The notes beneath the pieces are model-generated. The model ran no database searches. It was given only the letters and a program-made list of their open reading frames with translations, and was not told where the DNA came from. From contig CAZOMR010000034.1 of NCBI GenBank assembly GCA_964580655.1, positions 1-17,890 on the forward strand: a stretch of 17,890 nucleotides of DNA. Direction: 5' to 3'. Positions within the stretch are counted from its first letter, which is position 1. Each line of letters begins with the position of its first letter. Made by a program: the position numbers and the translations under genes. Below, one piece after another: positions 7,548 through 16,049 of the stretch. The DNA comes from CAZOMR01 sp964580655. Its GTDB lineage: Bacteria > RBG-13-61-14 > CAZOMR01.

Positions 7548-8603
7548 TTAACTATATAAAAGTTTAAAAACCAGGTTGAAGAATTCATCATCCTTTCCGA
7601 AAAAATCCGGCTCAACCTTGAGCGCCAAAAGAGGCAGAGAGAATTCCATCTTGTGCCGTAGCTTTATCTCATCCTTCTCGGTTGTCAGGATAAAATCCGC
7701 ATTCATGTCCCGGGCTCTCTGCTCAAGCCTCTCAAGCTCTGCTTTTTTGTAGGTGTGATGATCCGGGAATACCACCCTGTCCACCAGCTTGACCCCCTGG
7801 TCCTCGCAGAGTTCGAAGAAATACCCCGGGGACCCTATTCCGCAAAAGGCCAGTGCGCTTTTGGCAGGGGGGATGCGGTTTTGGGGGACATAACGCATGA
7901 AGAAAACCGGGGCCTCGGTATTCCATTGTCGCAGGTATGCGGCCTGCTCAGGCGCGGCTTTTTGCGCGCGGGCCATCACGATCACCTGGGCCCGTGAAAG
8001 AGCGGAAGGCGGCTCTCTCAGGCTTCCCCGTGGAAGAAGGGAATCATCCTTAAGTGGAATTTTTGAATCCAGCAGAACCACGTTCACATCCCTCTCCAGG
8101 GCAAGGTGCTGAAACCCGTCATCCAGGATCAGACAATCCGGTCTGAACCGCTCTTGCGCCTTGATCCCTGCCCGGTACCTGTCCTTCCCGGTTATTACGG
8201 GAACTCCCGGTAATCTCTCCGATAGCCATACCGGCTCCTCGCCTGCATCCTCCACCGAGCTTTGAATTTCCTTGCCATCCCAGACCACCAGGACATCCCC
8301 CTCTGCGCGGCCCCTATACCCGCGGCATATCAAGGCAGGTCTGATTCCTTTTTCCAGGAAACGCTGTGCCAGCCATGCCGAAAGCGGAGTCTTGCCGGTT
8401 CCGCCTGCACTCAGGTTGCCCACCACCAGCACCGGCACGGAGAGCTTTTTTTTCTTGAGAAAACCTGTGTCAAAGAGCCTCTTGCGAGCCCTGATGATCC
8501 TGCCATAAAAGAAAGCCATGATGGAAAATGGAGTCCGGATCGCCCGACCCCATCCGCTCAACTCTTTCCGCGGCCTCCACAGCCAGGCGACGAAACCCGT
8601 CAT
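7548..8603 (-). CDS. lpxK: Tetraacyldisaccharide 4'-kinase LpxK
   Basis: LpxK phosphorylates the 4' position of the tetraacyl disaccharide 1-phosphate to make lipid IVA, at the cytoplasmic face of the inner membrane. The 351-residue product has the usual length and order: an N-terminal hydrophobic segment (about 22-45), the family-specific P-loop GNLSAGGTGKTP (62-73), CRGYRGR (94-100), and the second motif LDDGFQHL (160-167), whose Asp residues coordinate Mg-ATP. TEKDEIKL in the C-terminal part also fits the family. ATG 8603 has CGGAG upstream and lies 20 bp after the msbA stop. The gene is followed after 12 bp by the acyltransferase gene, so both are probably cotranscribed with bamA. Confidence 0.95.
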   Translation of the reverse strand: MTGFVAWLWRPRKELSGWGRAIRTPFSIMAFFYGRIIRARKRLFDTGFLKKKKLSVPVLVVGNLSAGGTGKTPLSAWLAQRFLEKGIRPALICRGYRGRAEGDVLVVWDGKEIQSSVEDAGEEPVWLSERLPGVPVITGKDRYRAGIKAQERFRPDCLILDDGFQHLALERDVNVVLLDSKIPLKDDSLLPRGSLREPPSALSRAQVIVMARAQKAAPEQAAYLRQWNTEAPVFFMRYVPQNRIPPAKSALAFCGIGSPGYFFELCEDQGVKLVDRVVFPDHHTYKKAELERLEQRARDMNADFILTTEKDEIKLRHKMEFSLPLLALKVEPDFFGKDDEFFNLVFKLLYS

Positions 8604-8623
8604 CTGTTCTCCGGGCTTGATGT

Positions 8624-10453
8624 TCAGCGAGCCGTTTCTCCGCTTATAACTGACAGGTCTTCCGCTCCGTATTCTCCGAGGAAGAACTGCATTTCATATA
8701 GTTTCTTGTATGTTCCTCCCCTGGCAATCAGGTCCTCATGGCGCCCCTCTTCTATTGTCCGGCCCTCGCTGATCACTATAATCCTGTCCGCATGTCTTAT
8801 CGTGGAAAGGCGATGCGCGATAGCCAGGGTTGTCCGGTTCTGCATCAGCACATCCAGGGCTCTCTGCACTTCCCGCTCGGACTCGGTATCCAGGCTGGAG
8901 GTGGCTTCATCAAGGATCAAAATTGGCGGATTCTTGATCAGGGCCCTTGCGATTGCAATCCTTTGTCTCTCCCCGCCGGAGAGCCTGACACCACGCTCCC
9001 CGATCATGGTATCATAACCTTCTGGAAACCGCATGATAAAGTCATGGGCATTCGCGGCTCTGGCCGCCTCTATCACTTCCTCGTGTGTTCTTTCCTCCGA
9101 GCCGTACTTGATATTGTTCTCCACCGTGTCATTAAAGAGGAATGTCTCCTGTGTGACGATTCCGATCTGAGAGCGCAGGCTCTTGAAGGTCACATCTCTA
9201 ATATCCATGCCGTCAATAGTAATCCGTCCCTTGAGAGGCTCATAGAATCGAGGAAGGAGATTGATTATCGTGGTCTTGCCTGCGCCACTTGGGCCGACCA
9301 GAGCGATCAGCTCGCCCTTGCGCGCGGCAAGGTTGAAATCCTGGAGCACCCATTTATCCTCGTATTTGAAGTATACATGCTCGTAGCGGATCTCATCTTC
9401 CAGGGGCTTGAGTTCGATCGCATCCGGCGCCTCCACCACTGAGCTCTGTTTTTCAAAGGTTTCGCGGATGCGCTCCGCGGCTCCGTATGCAGACTGAAAC
9501 CCGGCGTTGACATCGCCCAGATGTCTGATCGGGTTGACCATCATTCCCACCGCAAAGATGAAGGAGACGAACTCCGAGGCGTCGCTCGCCTCTCCTGCCA
9601 TATATTTACTCCCCAGGTAGATGATGATGGCAATGGGTATAGCGCCGATGATATTTGTGGCTGGCGAGACCAGGTATTTGTACCGGGCATATCTATATGC
9701 TATCCAGAGCAGGCTTCGGTTCGAGGTGGTATAATGCTCAATCTCCTTGTCCTCCATGCAGAAGGCCTTGACCACACGGCCACCGGAGTATGTCTCCTGT
9801 GCTATAACATTCAGCACCGCAAGCTGAGCCAGGCTCTTTTTCGTAAGTCGCTTCAGTGAATACCCGATCCGCATGATGGGATATACTGTAAGTGGCCCGA
9901 TGGTAACAGCTATCAGGCTTAATAGCGGCTCCATTATGAATGCGATTACTGTCAGAGAGATCACCCTGACTGCTTGTTGAGAAAAATCAATGACAAGCGG
10001 GATGGTGGTCTGCATCCGGTTGACATCATTCTGTGTCCGGCTCATCATCTCGCCTGTGCTCATCTTGTCGTAATGATCCACGCTCAGGTGCATGAAGTGA
10101 TCATAAAGAGCTATCCGGATGTCCTGGACAACTTTCAAGCATATCCTTTCTCTGATGTATTTATAAAGATATCCGAAGACTTCCCGCAACAAAATCAGGC
10201 CGATAAAGATAAAGGGGAATATGGCAACCATTTTCATGTTTCTATCAATGAAGATGTCATCCATAAATTTTTTCACCGCCAATGGGACCAGCGGCTCGAA
10301 GGATGAGGAGAACAGCATAAAGAGGATCACCCAGATCAGGGTCCGCTTGTATGGCCGGAAATACGGATAGACATATCCCACGGTCCGGCGGAGTTGCTCG
10401 GACCGGAGGCCGCCGCTTTCGGAATTCTTTTTTTTCTTCCGCTTGCTCGCCAT
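8624..10453 (-). CDS. msbA: MsbA-type lipid A/LPS ABC exporter
   Basis: A full-length half-transporter of 609 residues, working as a homodimer to flip core-lipid A across the inner membrane. The N-terminal membrane domain (about 35-330) has six predicted spans. The nucleotide-binding domain carries Walker A GPSGAGKTT (387-395), Q-loop Q435, signature LSGGERQR (491-498), Walker B ILILDEATSSLD (511-522) and H-loop H547. The first ten residues are polybasic (KRKKKK). Start ATG 10453 shares one base with the stop of the Gfo/Idh gene (TGATG), a sign of translational coupling. Type I exporters of other function look alike; the place between lpxI and lpxK makes MsbA the best call. Confidence 0.9.
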   Translation of the reverse strand: MASKRKKKKNSESGGLRSEQLRRTVGYVYPYFRPYKRTLIWVILFMLFSSSFEPLVPLAVKKFMDDIFIDRNMKMVAIFPFIFIGLILLREVFGYLYKYIRERICLKVVQDIRIALYDHFMHLSVDHYDKMSTGEMMSRTQNDVNRMQTTIPLVIDFSQQAVRVISLTVIAFIMEPLLSLIAVTIGPLTVYPIMRIGYSLKRLTKKSLAQLAVLNVIAQETYSGGRVVKAFCMEDKEIEHYTTSNRSLLWIAYRYARYKYLVSPATNIIGAIPIAIIIYLGSKYMAGEASDASEFVSFIFAVGMMVNPIRHLGDVNAGFQSAYGAAERIRETFEKQSSVVEAPDAIELKPLEDEIRYEHVYFKYEDKWVLQDFNLAARKGELIALVGPSGAGKTTIINLLPRFYEPLKGRITIDGMDIRDVTFKSLRSQIGIVTQETFLFNDTVENNIKYGSEERTHEEVIEAARAANAHDFIMRFPEGYDTMIGERGVRLSGGERQRIAIARALIKNPPILILDEATSSLDTESEREVQRALDVLMQNRTTLAIAHRLSTIRHADRIIVISEGRTIEEGRHEDLIARGGTYKKLYEMQFFLGEYGAEDLSVISGETAR

Positions 10454-11427
10454 CAGTTATCCTTGATCCGCGGCAGGTTTTGCTGAATGCATCGGTTGAT
10501 CCGCAGTGCCACTTTCAGGGCTCGGCGCGCCTCAATGCCGCTTGCTTCCGGTTCTTCTCTGGTTCGCATGGCTTGCAAGAATGCGCGTATCTCCTCGCTC
10601 AGCGCATCCTTTTGATCCAGCTCGATCTCCTCTACTTTAATCCTGGACATCAGGTTCTTGCCATCTCCCGTGCCCAGTGTGAAGACCGCCATGTGCTGTC
10701 TCTGGTAGTCTATGGAGATATAGTTTTCCGGCTGGAATATCCGTATCTTGCGCATCCCCTCCCCGATTGTCACCCTGCTTGCTGTGAAGTTGGCGACACA
10801 GCCGTTTTTGAACTCCACACGGGCATTAGCGATGTCCACCTTGTCGCTCAGGATCGGCACTCCCATGGCGGAGACCGACTTGACCGGAGCATCAACAAAG
10901 CTCATCACGACATCCAGATCATGAATCATCAGGTCAAGAACCACATCCACATTGCTCGCGCGTTCCTGGAAAGACCCCAGCCGATGCGCTTCAATAAACC
11001 CTGGTTTTACAAGTGTCTCCCGGAGCGCCCGGATAGCTGGATTGAAGCGCTCCAAGTGGCCTGTCTGAAGGATTCTATTCCGCTTTCCGGCTAAAGCGAT
11101 CAGGTCGTCGGCCTCGGCAAGTGTCTCGGTGATAGGTTTTTCCAGGAGCACATCCAGGTTCGCGGAAAGGCAGTCCCTGGCCACCGCATAGTGAGCGGGA
11201 GTAGGAACGACAATACTTACCGCGTCCACATTCTTTAATATCTGGTGATAGTCGGTGAAAGCCCTGGTGCGACATCTGTCGGCTACCTCTTTGGCCCGCT
11301 CTGGAGTGGTGTCCACCACACCGACCAGTTCAGCTTCCTCAAGCTCAGCATATTTCTCGGCGTGAATTCGACCGAGGTAGCCCACGCCAATCACCGCCAC
11401 CCTGAGGCGATCCCTGCTGGAGTTCAT
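10453..11427 (-). CDS. Gfo/Idh/MocA-family NAD(P)-dependent oxidoreductase in the lipid A operon
   Basis: The 324-residue product has an N-terminal Rossmann fold with GVGYLG (14-19), the family EKP motif (96-98) and the D165-x3-H169 catalytic region (DLMIHDLD). The segment QTGHLERFNP (121-130) resembles versions I recall from lpx clusters of other bacteria. Known relatives oxidise nucleotide sugars: GnnA converts the 3-OH of UDP-GlcNAc to a ketone, which aminotransferase GnnB then aminates, giving 3-amino lipid A. No gnnB is in the window, so the substrate is unproven. The ATG at 11427 overlaps the lpxI stop (ATGA); an in-frame GTG at 11451 would only extend into lpxI. The next gene, msbA, overlaps by one base. 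Confidence 0.85.
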   Translation of the reverse strand: MNSSRDRLRVAVIGVGYLGRIHAEKYAELEEAELVGVVDTTPERAKEVADRCRTRAFTDYHQILKNVDAVSIVVPTPAHYAVARDCLSANLDVLLEKPITETLAEADDLIALAGKRNRILQTGHLERFNPAIRALRETLVKPGFIEAHRLGSFQERASNVDVVLDLMIHDLDVVMSFVDAPVKSVSAMGVPILSDKVDIANARVEFKNGCVANFTASRVTIGEGMRKIRIFQPENYISIDYQRQHMAVFTLGTGDGKNLMSRIKVEEIELDQKDALSEEIRAFLQAMRTREEPEASGIEARRALKVALRINRCIQQNLPRIKDN

Positions 11428-12227
11428 CCGGTCTTGACCCCCACAATGCACAGGCCCTGCCTGTTTGCGCTCCGGAGCAGGCTCTCGCGTTCAATCAGGA
11501 TTGTCTTTTCGGCCTCAATCGCCAGGACCGCGGCCCTTGCCTGATGAAGGCACCGAATTGTCTCCATGCCCACTACCGGAACATCATAGCGTAAATCCTG
11601 GCCTGGCCTGGCCGCCTTGACCACCACCGTGTCCGCACCGGCCAGTCGGCCTGCTCTCTTGATACACTCGTCAGTGTGTTCCATGGCTTCAACCGCCACT
11701 ACATTACCATGCTTGACAACCACGCTCTGGCCAATCCCCAGTCGCCCGATCTCCCTGGTCATACTCATCCCGAACTCTATGTCTTTCTCCTGCGCCCCGG
11801 TAGGATGCCGATCTGTTAGAACCCCCATGGGGGCCAACCAGTCCCGGATATACTCAGTATTATCCACGACCTCGATCCCGCGTTCCAAAAGCAGGTCTGC
11901 AACCAGGTCAAGCATGGTATCATCTTGGTGATTTTTCAGTTTCCTTAAAATCCTTTGCCCTTCCTCATCTGTCTCCACACCGCCATGATAAAGCCAGCCT
12001 TTATGGAACTTGCCCGCAAGCATCGCTTTTTTTATCTTCTCCTTTGCCATGAGTTCCAGCATTCCCTCCAGAAGCCCAAAAGGATAAAGATTTAGCCGCG
12101 GCACAGATACCTCTAGTTGCTCATCCACCTTTCCTTGCCACCCGAGTGCCAGAACCTTCACTCCGCGGGCCGCCGCGGCACGGGCAAGCAACACCGGAAA
12201 AGGGCCTGTGCCACAAAGAAGCGCCAC
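11424..12227 (-). CDS. lpxI: UDP-2,3-diacylglucosamine pyrophosphatase LpxI
   Basis: LpxI (DUF1009) hydrolyses UDP-2,3-diacylglucosamine to lipid X and UMP, replacing LpxH in many non-enteric Gram-negatives. The 267-residue product shows the N-terminal glycine-rich LLCGTGPFP and the conserved C-terminal half: PTGAQEKDIEFG (142-153), IGQSVVVK (165-172), AVEAMEHTDE (178-187) and VVVKAARPGQDLRYDVPVVG (201-220), where D215 probably equals the catalytic Asp of the Caulobacter enzyme. The start is uncertain: GTG 12227 gives a slightly short N-terminus, while an in-frame CTG at 12242 would add LKREK, overlap the lpxA stop as CTGA and have GAGG upstream. Its 3' end overlaps the oxidoreductase gene by 4 bases. 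Confidence 0.92.
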   Translation of the reverse strand: MALLCGTGPFPVLLARAAAARGVKVLALGWQGKVDEQLEVSVPRLNLYPFGLLEGMLELMAKEKIKKAMLAGKFHKGWLYHGGVETDEEGQRILRKLKNHQDDTMLDLVADLLLERGIEVVDNTEYIRDWLAPMGVLTDRHPTGAQEKDIEFGMSMTREIGRLGIGQSVVVKHGNVVAVEAMEHTDECIKRAGRLAGADTVVVKAARPGQDLRYDVPVVGMETIRCLHQARAAVLAIEAEKTILIERESLLRSANRQGLCIVGVKTG

Positions 12228-12238
12228 TTTCTCTCTCT

Positions 12239-13015
12239 TCAGCGCAGGACACCTCGCTCACTTGTTCTGATAAACTGGATCAGATGCTTGACCTCCGGCA
12301 CATCGCCCAGTTCGGCATCTGTCTTCTCCAGTGCTTCCTTCAATAGTTTTCCCGAATGAAAAATCATGCGATAGGCCCTCCGTATGGCCTGGACTGTGTC
12401 GGGAGGCACTTCCTTCCGTTTCAGGCCAATGCGGTTCAGCCCTATCAACCGCGCCCTCTCTCCTCCCACAAGGCTGAAAGGCGGGGCATCCAGGCTTACG
12501 CCTGAGAGTGCGGCCACCATCGCACACTCGCCTACCCTGGCATATTGATGCACTCCGGTCAGGCCGCCGAAGACAGCGTAATCTTCCACCAGGACATGCC
12601 CTGCCAGTTGCGCCTGGTTGGCCATGATGATCCCATTGCCCAGCACGCAGTCATGCGCGATGTGGCACCCGACCATTATAAAGTTGTCGTCCCCTACTAT
12701 GGTCTCTCCGCGGCCGTGGGCCGTGCCGCGATGGATAGTGACATACTCCCGGATCCTGTTGCGGTTCCCGATCACTAGCCGGGTCGGCTCCCCGTGATAG
12801 TCCGTGTGCTGTGGCTCTGCTCCCAGACAGGCGAACGGGCCTATGAAGTTCTCTTCACCTATCTCGGTCAAGCCCTCAATAACCACATGAGCGCTGACCT
12901 TTGTCCCTGCACGGATTCGCACCCCCGGACCTATCACGGCAAATGGCCCTATGCTTACGCTTTCTGCCAGTTCGGCTTCCGGCGCCACGATAGCTGAAGG
13001 ATGAATATCGGTCAT
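12239..13015 (-). CDS. lpxA: UDP-N-acetylglucosamine acyltransferase LpxA
   Basis: LpxA is the cytosolic homotrimer that moves a 3-hydroxyacyl chain from ACP to the 3 position of UDP-GlcNAc (or its 3-amino analogue), the first step of lipid A synthesis. The 258-residue product aligns along its length with E. coli LpxA: left-handed helix hexapeptide repeats (2-185), then a helical tail (LKRKEVP, RRAYRMIFHSGK). The catalytic base is H121 in CHIAHDC (E. coli H125), and H156 matches H160. Alanine (A169) stands where E. coli has the acyl-chain ruler G173. ATG 13015 follows an AGG ribosome site, 15 bp after the skp stop. lpxD and fabZ, often found between skp and lpxA, are missing here. Confidence 0.96.
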   Translation of the reverse strand: MTDIHPSAIVAPEAELAESVSIGPFAVIGPGVRIRAGTKVSAHVVIEGLTEIGEENFIGPFACLGAEPQHTDYHGEPTRLVIGNRNRIREYVTIHRGTAHGRGETIVGDDNFIMVGCHIAHDCVLGNGIIMANQAQLAGHVLVEDYAVFGGLTGVHQYARVGECAMVAALSGVSLDAPPFSLVGGERARLIGLNRIGLKRKEVPPDTVQAIRRAYRMIFHSGKLLKEALEKTDAELGDVPEVKHLIQFIRTSERGVLR

Positions 13016-13030
13016 TCCTGGTATTCCTGT

Positions 13031-13570
13031 TTATTTTAAGGTTGAATCAGCGTAGCGCACGACTTCCTGGGTAACCTCGCTGTGCTGGTTGACATAAAGC
13101 ACTGCCCCGGATATGTCAAAGATGATGTCGTAGCCCTGCTCTCTGCCCAGCCTCTCAACAAGTTCCTTGAAATCCTTTATCAGGGGTCTGACCGATTCAA
13201 AGCGTTTCTTCGTGAAATACTCCTGGTAATCCCGGGCCTTGCGCGCCAGCGATTGTTCTTTCAGGTCTATGTCAGAGGCTTTTTGCTTTCTGGTCATCTC
13301 ATCCCAGATGCTCTTTTTTGCCTCGTATTCCCTCTTCAACTGGTCAATCGCGGCCTTATCAGCATCCAGTTCGCTCTCCTTCTCTTTAATCTCAGCCTCC
13401 AGCGAGCTTATGATCTCCTTGCCCCGCCTGGACTGGCCCACGGCTTCCTCAAGCCCCACCACTCCTATCTTGGACCCCGCAGAATCAGCCGGCGCAGACG
13501 ACTGGCCCAGAAAGATTATCCCTGCAATAATAACAATCAGCCCACACACCAGTCTTGTCCATGGTTTCAT
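13031..13570 (-). CDS. skp: Periplasmic chaperone Skp/OmpH family
   Basis: Skp-like proteins form trimeric periplasmic chaperones that hold unfolded outer-membrane proteins for BamA. The 179-residue product has a signal peptide (MKPWTR then a hydrophobic run to about residue 22), IGVVGLEEAV (35-44, the usual first strand), a charged coiled-coil region rich in Glu, Lys and Gln (about 50-140), and a C-terminal YDIIFDISGAVLYVN strand typical of OmpH. The start at ATG 13570 is preferred over a longer reading from 13639, which would precede the signal peptide with sequence lying in bamA. GGAGG stands upstream, within the 16-bp gap after the bamA stop. The bamA-skp-lpxA order is widely conserved. 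Confidence 0.93.
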   Translation of the reverse strand: MKPWTRLVCGLIVIIAGIIFLGQSSAPADSAGSKIGVVGLEEAVGQSRRGKEIISSLEAEIKEKESELDADKAAIDQLKREYEAKKSIWDEMTRKQKASDIDLKEQSLARKARDYQEYFTKKRFESVRPLIKDFKELVERLGREQGYDIIFDISGAVLYVNQHSEVTQEVVRYADSTLK

Positions 13571-13586
13571 ATCTTCTTTTCCTCCA

Positions 13587-15878
13587 TTAAAAGATTGTCC
13601 CAATTGCGAAATTGAAAACCTCTGTCCTCTCACCCTCATGCGGGTCTATCGGATAGCCCATCTCAAACCTCATCGGCCCCATGGGCGACATCCAGCGAAT
13701 ACCGAACCCGTAGTCCCGCCTCAGATTTCTGAGGTCAAAATCTTCATAGTCGTTGTAGACATTCCCCAGATCATAAAACAGAACAGCCTTGAATCCCATC
13801 TGTGTTGAGATGGGGATGATATATTCCAGGTTCAACAGCACTTTCTTGTTGCCGCCAATCCGGGTGAGAGATCCGCTGTCCTCTTCAAAACGCGGGCTTA
13901 TTGATCCCCAATCATAGCCGCGCAGACTGTGTATTCCGCCCATAAAGTAGCGCTCAGTAATCAACAGCTTTTCAGCGTCCGCGAAGCCCAGGTATCCGAT
14001 TTTTCCCCGCAGGGCGCAGTATGTGCCTTTGAATATAGGCTGGAAGTATCGGGCTTCCATCTCGCTTTTTACAAAGTCATTCTCTCCGCCGAAGATGCCA
14101 TAGCCAGCCACTTCCACGCTGGTGCCGAAGTACGAGCCCTTTGTCGGGTCCAGGACATTATCCACGGCGTTTCGCTTGAGGAAAAGCCTGAGGCTTCCGG
14201 TCAAAGAAGGGTCCGGCTGTCTGCGGTAAATGCTGGATGTCTCTCCAAGATGACCCAGACTGCTTGAGGAATAGGAGTATGTAATATAGGTCCGGGTATA
14301 TTCGGTATGCGGAAGGCGTCGTCCTATGGTCATGGTGCCTCCTGCGCTCTCGCGGGTGAAATCGAGGAATCGCCTTTGAGTTGAAAAGAGGTTTACCCCG
14401 AGATGCCAGGGGCTGTCCAGGAAGTATGGATCATCAAATTTCAGAAAGTAATTTTCTGTCCAGCCTCCTGTCTGGATGGTGAAGCTTACGCTCTGGCCCC
14501 TTCCGAGGAAATTATTCTGCTGATACTGGGCGTTGAAGAAGAATTCCTCTAACGAGGAGTATCCAGCCCCAGCCATGAGTGCTCCGGCTGGTTTTTCCTT
14601 GACCGCTATCTCGAGGTTCATCCGGTCTTCCTCGCTTGCCGGCCTCGGCACAAACTGGACATCAGAAAAGTATCCCAGCCGGGTCACGCGTGCCTGAGAG
14701 CGGCGTAACTCCCGTGTAGAGAAGAGCTGGCCCTCGGCCATGGTCAACTCTCGCCGGATAACTTTATCATAGGTCTTCTCATTGCCTGTCATTTTGATCT
14801 CTTCAAGATATACCTTCTTGCCCTTGCGGATGTCGTAGGTCACATTCACAACTCGTTCTTGCTGGACGAGCTCCAGGTCTTCACCAATATCCACAAGCGC
14901 ATACCCCTGATCCCCGTAGAAATCCGTGAGATACCGAATGTCCCTGATCAGCAGGCTCTTTTTGAAGACATCCCCTTGTTTGAGCTTGAATTTTTCCTTG
15001 AACTCATCCTCGGTGGCCAGGAGCTCGCCCTTCACCCGGATAGCCCCCACTTGATACTGCTCGCCCTCCTGGACCCCGATACCTATGATCACATGACGCA
15101 GGTCCGGGCTCAGGAACCTCTCTGGTTCCTCAATGTGGCTTTCCAGGTAGCCCTGGTCCTGATAATAGTAACTGATCTGATACAGGTCCATGAGAAAATC
15201 CTCCTGATGATAGGGCTTGGAGGTGAACATGTACCAGTCGGTCTTGGTCTTCATCACGCGCCTGAGTTCGCGGTCCTTGAGGGCCTCGTTTCCGAAGAAC
15301 CTCACATCCTTGACAGTCGGCTTCTTGTATTCTTCGATCTCGAACACTACATCTATGTATCCTGGTTTTATCCGCCCTTTTTCTTCTGCCGGCTCTTTCC
15401 TTGATGAGACCTCCGTCAAAAACATCCCCTTTTTTTCGTATTCCCTGCGGATCACTTGCTCGGCTTCCTTTAGCCTCTTTGGATCGTAGACCGCATGGGA
15501 TCGAATCCCTACCGCGGCCTCCAGGTCCTCGGACTTGACCTTGTTGTTGCCTTCAAAGCGGACATCATCCACCATCGGCTTTTCCACGATCCTATATGTC
15601 AAGACCAGCCCGCTTCCAGGGCCCTCTCCGAACCAGGATTTCTCCACCTGAACATCGCTCACGAAACCGGATGAATATATCGCCTTGATGTCCCGTGAGA
15701 CGCGATCAACGGAAAATTCATTCCCCTCTTCTGTAACCAGATAGGATCGGAGCGTTTCTTCCTCAAGAGCCCGATTTCCCGTGATAACTATTTGTTTTAT
15801 CACTTCTGCTTTGCCCTGCTTTGCAAGCCCAGCAACAAGAATCATACCCACAAGCAGGAAGAACAGCTTTCTCAGCAT
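13587..15878 (-). CDS. bamA: Outer-membrane protein assembly factor BamA
   Basis: BamA is the central beta-barrel of the BAM complex, which folds proteins into the outer membrane. The 763-residue product has a signal peptide (1-24, ending GKA), five POTRA repeats (about 25-100, 101-183, 188-275, 276-353 and 356-428) and a C-terminal 16-strand barrel (about 430-763). GGIHSLRGYDWGSISP (647-662) contains the VRGF-like L6 motif, here as LRGY. The chain ends in Phe, as expected for a barrel recognised by the BAM machinery. ATG 15878 directly opens the signal peptide; a TTG at 15890 would add four residues. It is the first gene of the operon, with a probable promoter 50-80 bp upstream. Confidence 0.95.
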   Translation of the reverse strand: MLRKLFFLLVGMILVAGLAKQGKAEVIKQIVITGNRALEEETLRSYLVTEEGNEFSVDRVSRDIKAIYSSGFVSDVQVEKSWFGEGPGSGLVLTYRIVEKPMVDDVRFEGNNKVKSEDLEAAVGIRSHAVYDPKRLKEAEQVIRREYEKKGMFLTEVSSRKEPAEEKGRIKPGYIDVVFEIEEYKKPTVKDVRFFGNEALKDRELRRVMKTKTDWYMFTSKPYHQEDFLMDLYQISYYYQDQGYLESHIEEPERFLSPDLRHVIIGIGVQEGEQYQVGAIRVKGELLATEDEFKEKFKLKQGDVFKKSLLIRDIRYLTDFYGDQGYALVDIGEDLELVQQERVVNVTYDIRKGKKVYLEEIKMTGNEKTYDKVIRRELTMAEGQLFSTRELRRSQARVTRLGYFSDVQFVPRPASEEDRMNLEIAVKEKPAGALMAGAGYSSLEEFFFNAQYQQNNFLGRGQSVSFTIQTGGWTENYFLKFDDPYFLDSPWHLGVNLFSTQRRFLDFTRESAGGTMTIGRRLPHTEYTRTYITYSYSSSSLGHLGETSSIYRRQPDPSLTGSLRLFLKRNAVDNVLDPTKGSYFGTSVEVAGYGIFGGENDFVKSEMEARYFQPIFKGTYCALRGKIGYLGFADAEKLLITERYFMGGIHSLRGYDWGSISPRFEEDSGSLTRIGGNKKVLLNLEYIIPISTQMGFKAVLFYDLGNVYNDYEDFDLRNLRRDYGFGIRWMSPMGPMRFEMGYPIDPHEGERTEVFNFAIGTIF

Positions 15879-15928
15879 CTGATTTCCCAAGGCGCAAAAA
15901 GGTTCATCTTTCAGAATTTAATCTTCCT

Positions 15929-15957
15929 ATTCTAGCAAACCACTTTGATATTCGCAA
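15929..15957 (-). promoter_or_regulatory. Probable sigma70-type promoter of the bamA-lpx operon
   Basis: On the minus strand a -35 box TTGCGA (15957-15952) and a -10 box TAGAAT (15934-15929) are 17 bp apart. TGC directly before the -10 box makes an extended -10 element. Transcription would start near 15922, giving a leader of about 44 bases to the bamA ATG. No other comparably good promoter was noticed within the operon, whose genes are nearly gapless. An AT-rich tract lies upstream (15955-15980), as for an UP element. Confidence 0.5.
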
Positions 15958-16049
15958 ATTTACAAATTTTTCGATTTTTCAACGCACAGGATGATTACCA
16001 TTAGATCATAGATACAATAGCAAGGAAGGCTGGCATCAGTGTGATGAGC

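Noticed and set aside
6678..7559. 293-residue plus-strand open frame
   Set aside because: It is antisense to the acyltransferase gene, whose product is clearly a known family; composition (many Pro, His, Leu) is typical of a shadow frame.
8262..9017. 251-residue plus-strand open frame
   Set aside because: It spans the antisense of lpxK and msbA and has no recognisable domain or ribosome site.
10351..11094. 247-residue plus-strand open frame
   Set aside because: It is antisense to msbA and the Gfo/Idh gene, with no family features.
15939..15985. AT-rich repeats (AAATTT units) as an origin or iteron array
   Set aside because: Only two loose copies, better explained as the upstream AT-rich part of the bamA promoter.
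16026..16045. Possible terminator hairpin after the Fe-S gene (CATCA/TGATG)
   Set aside because: The stem is only five pairs plus mismatches and no T-run follows on the minus strand.
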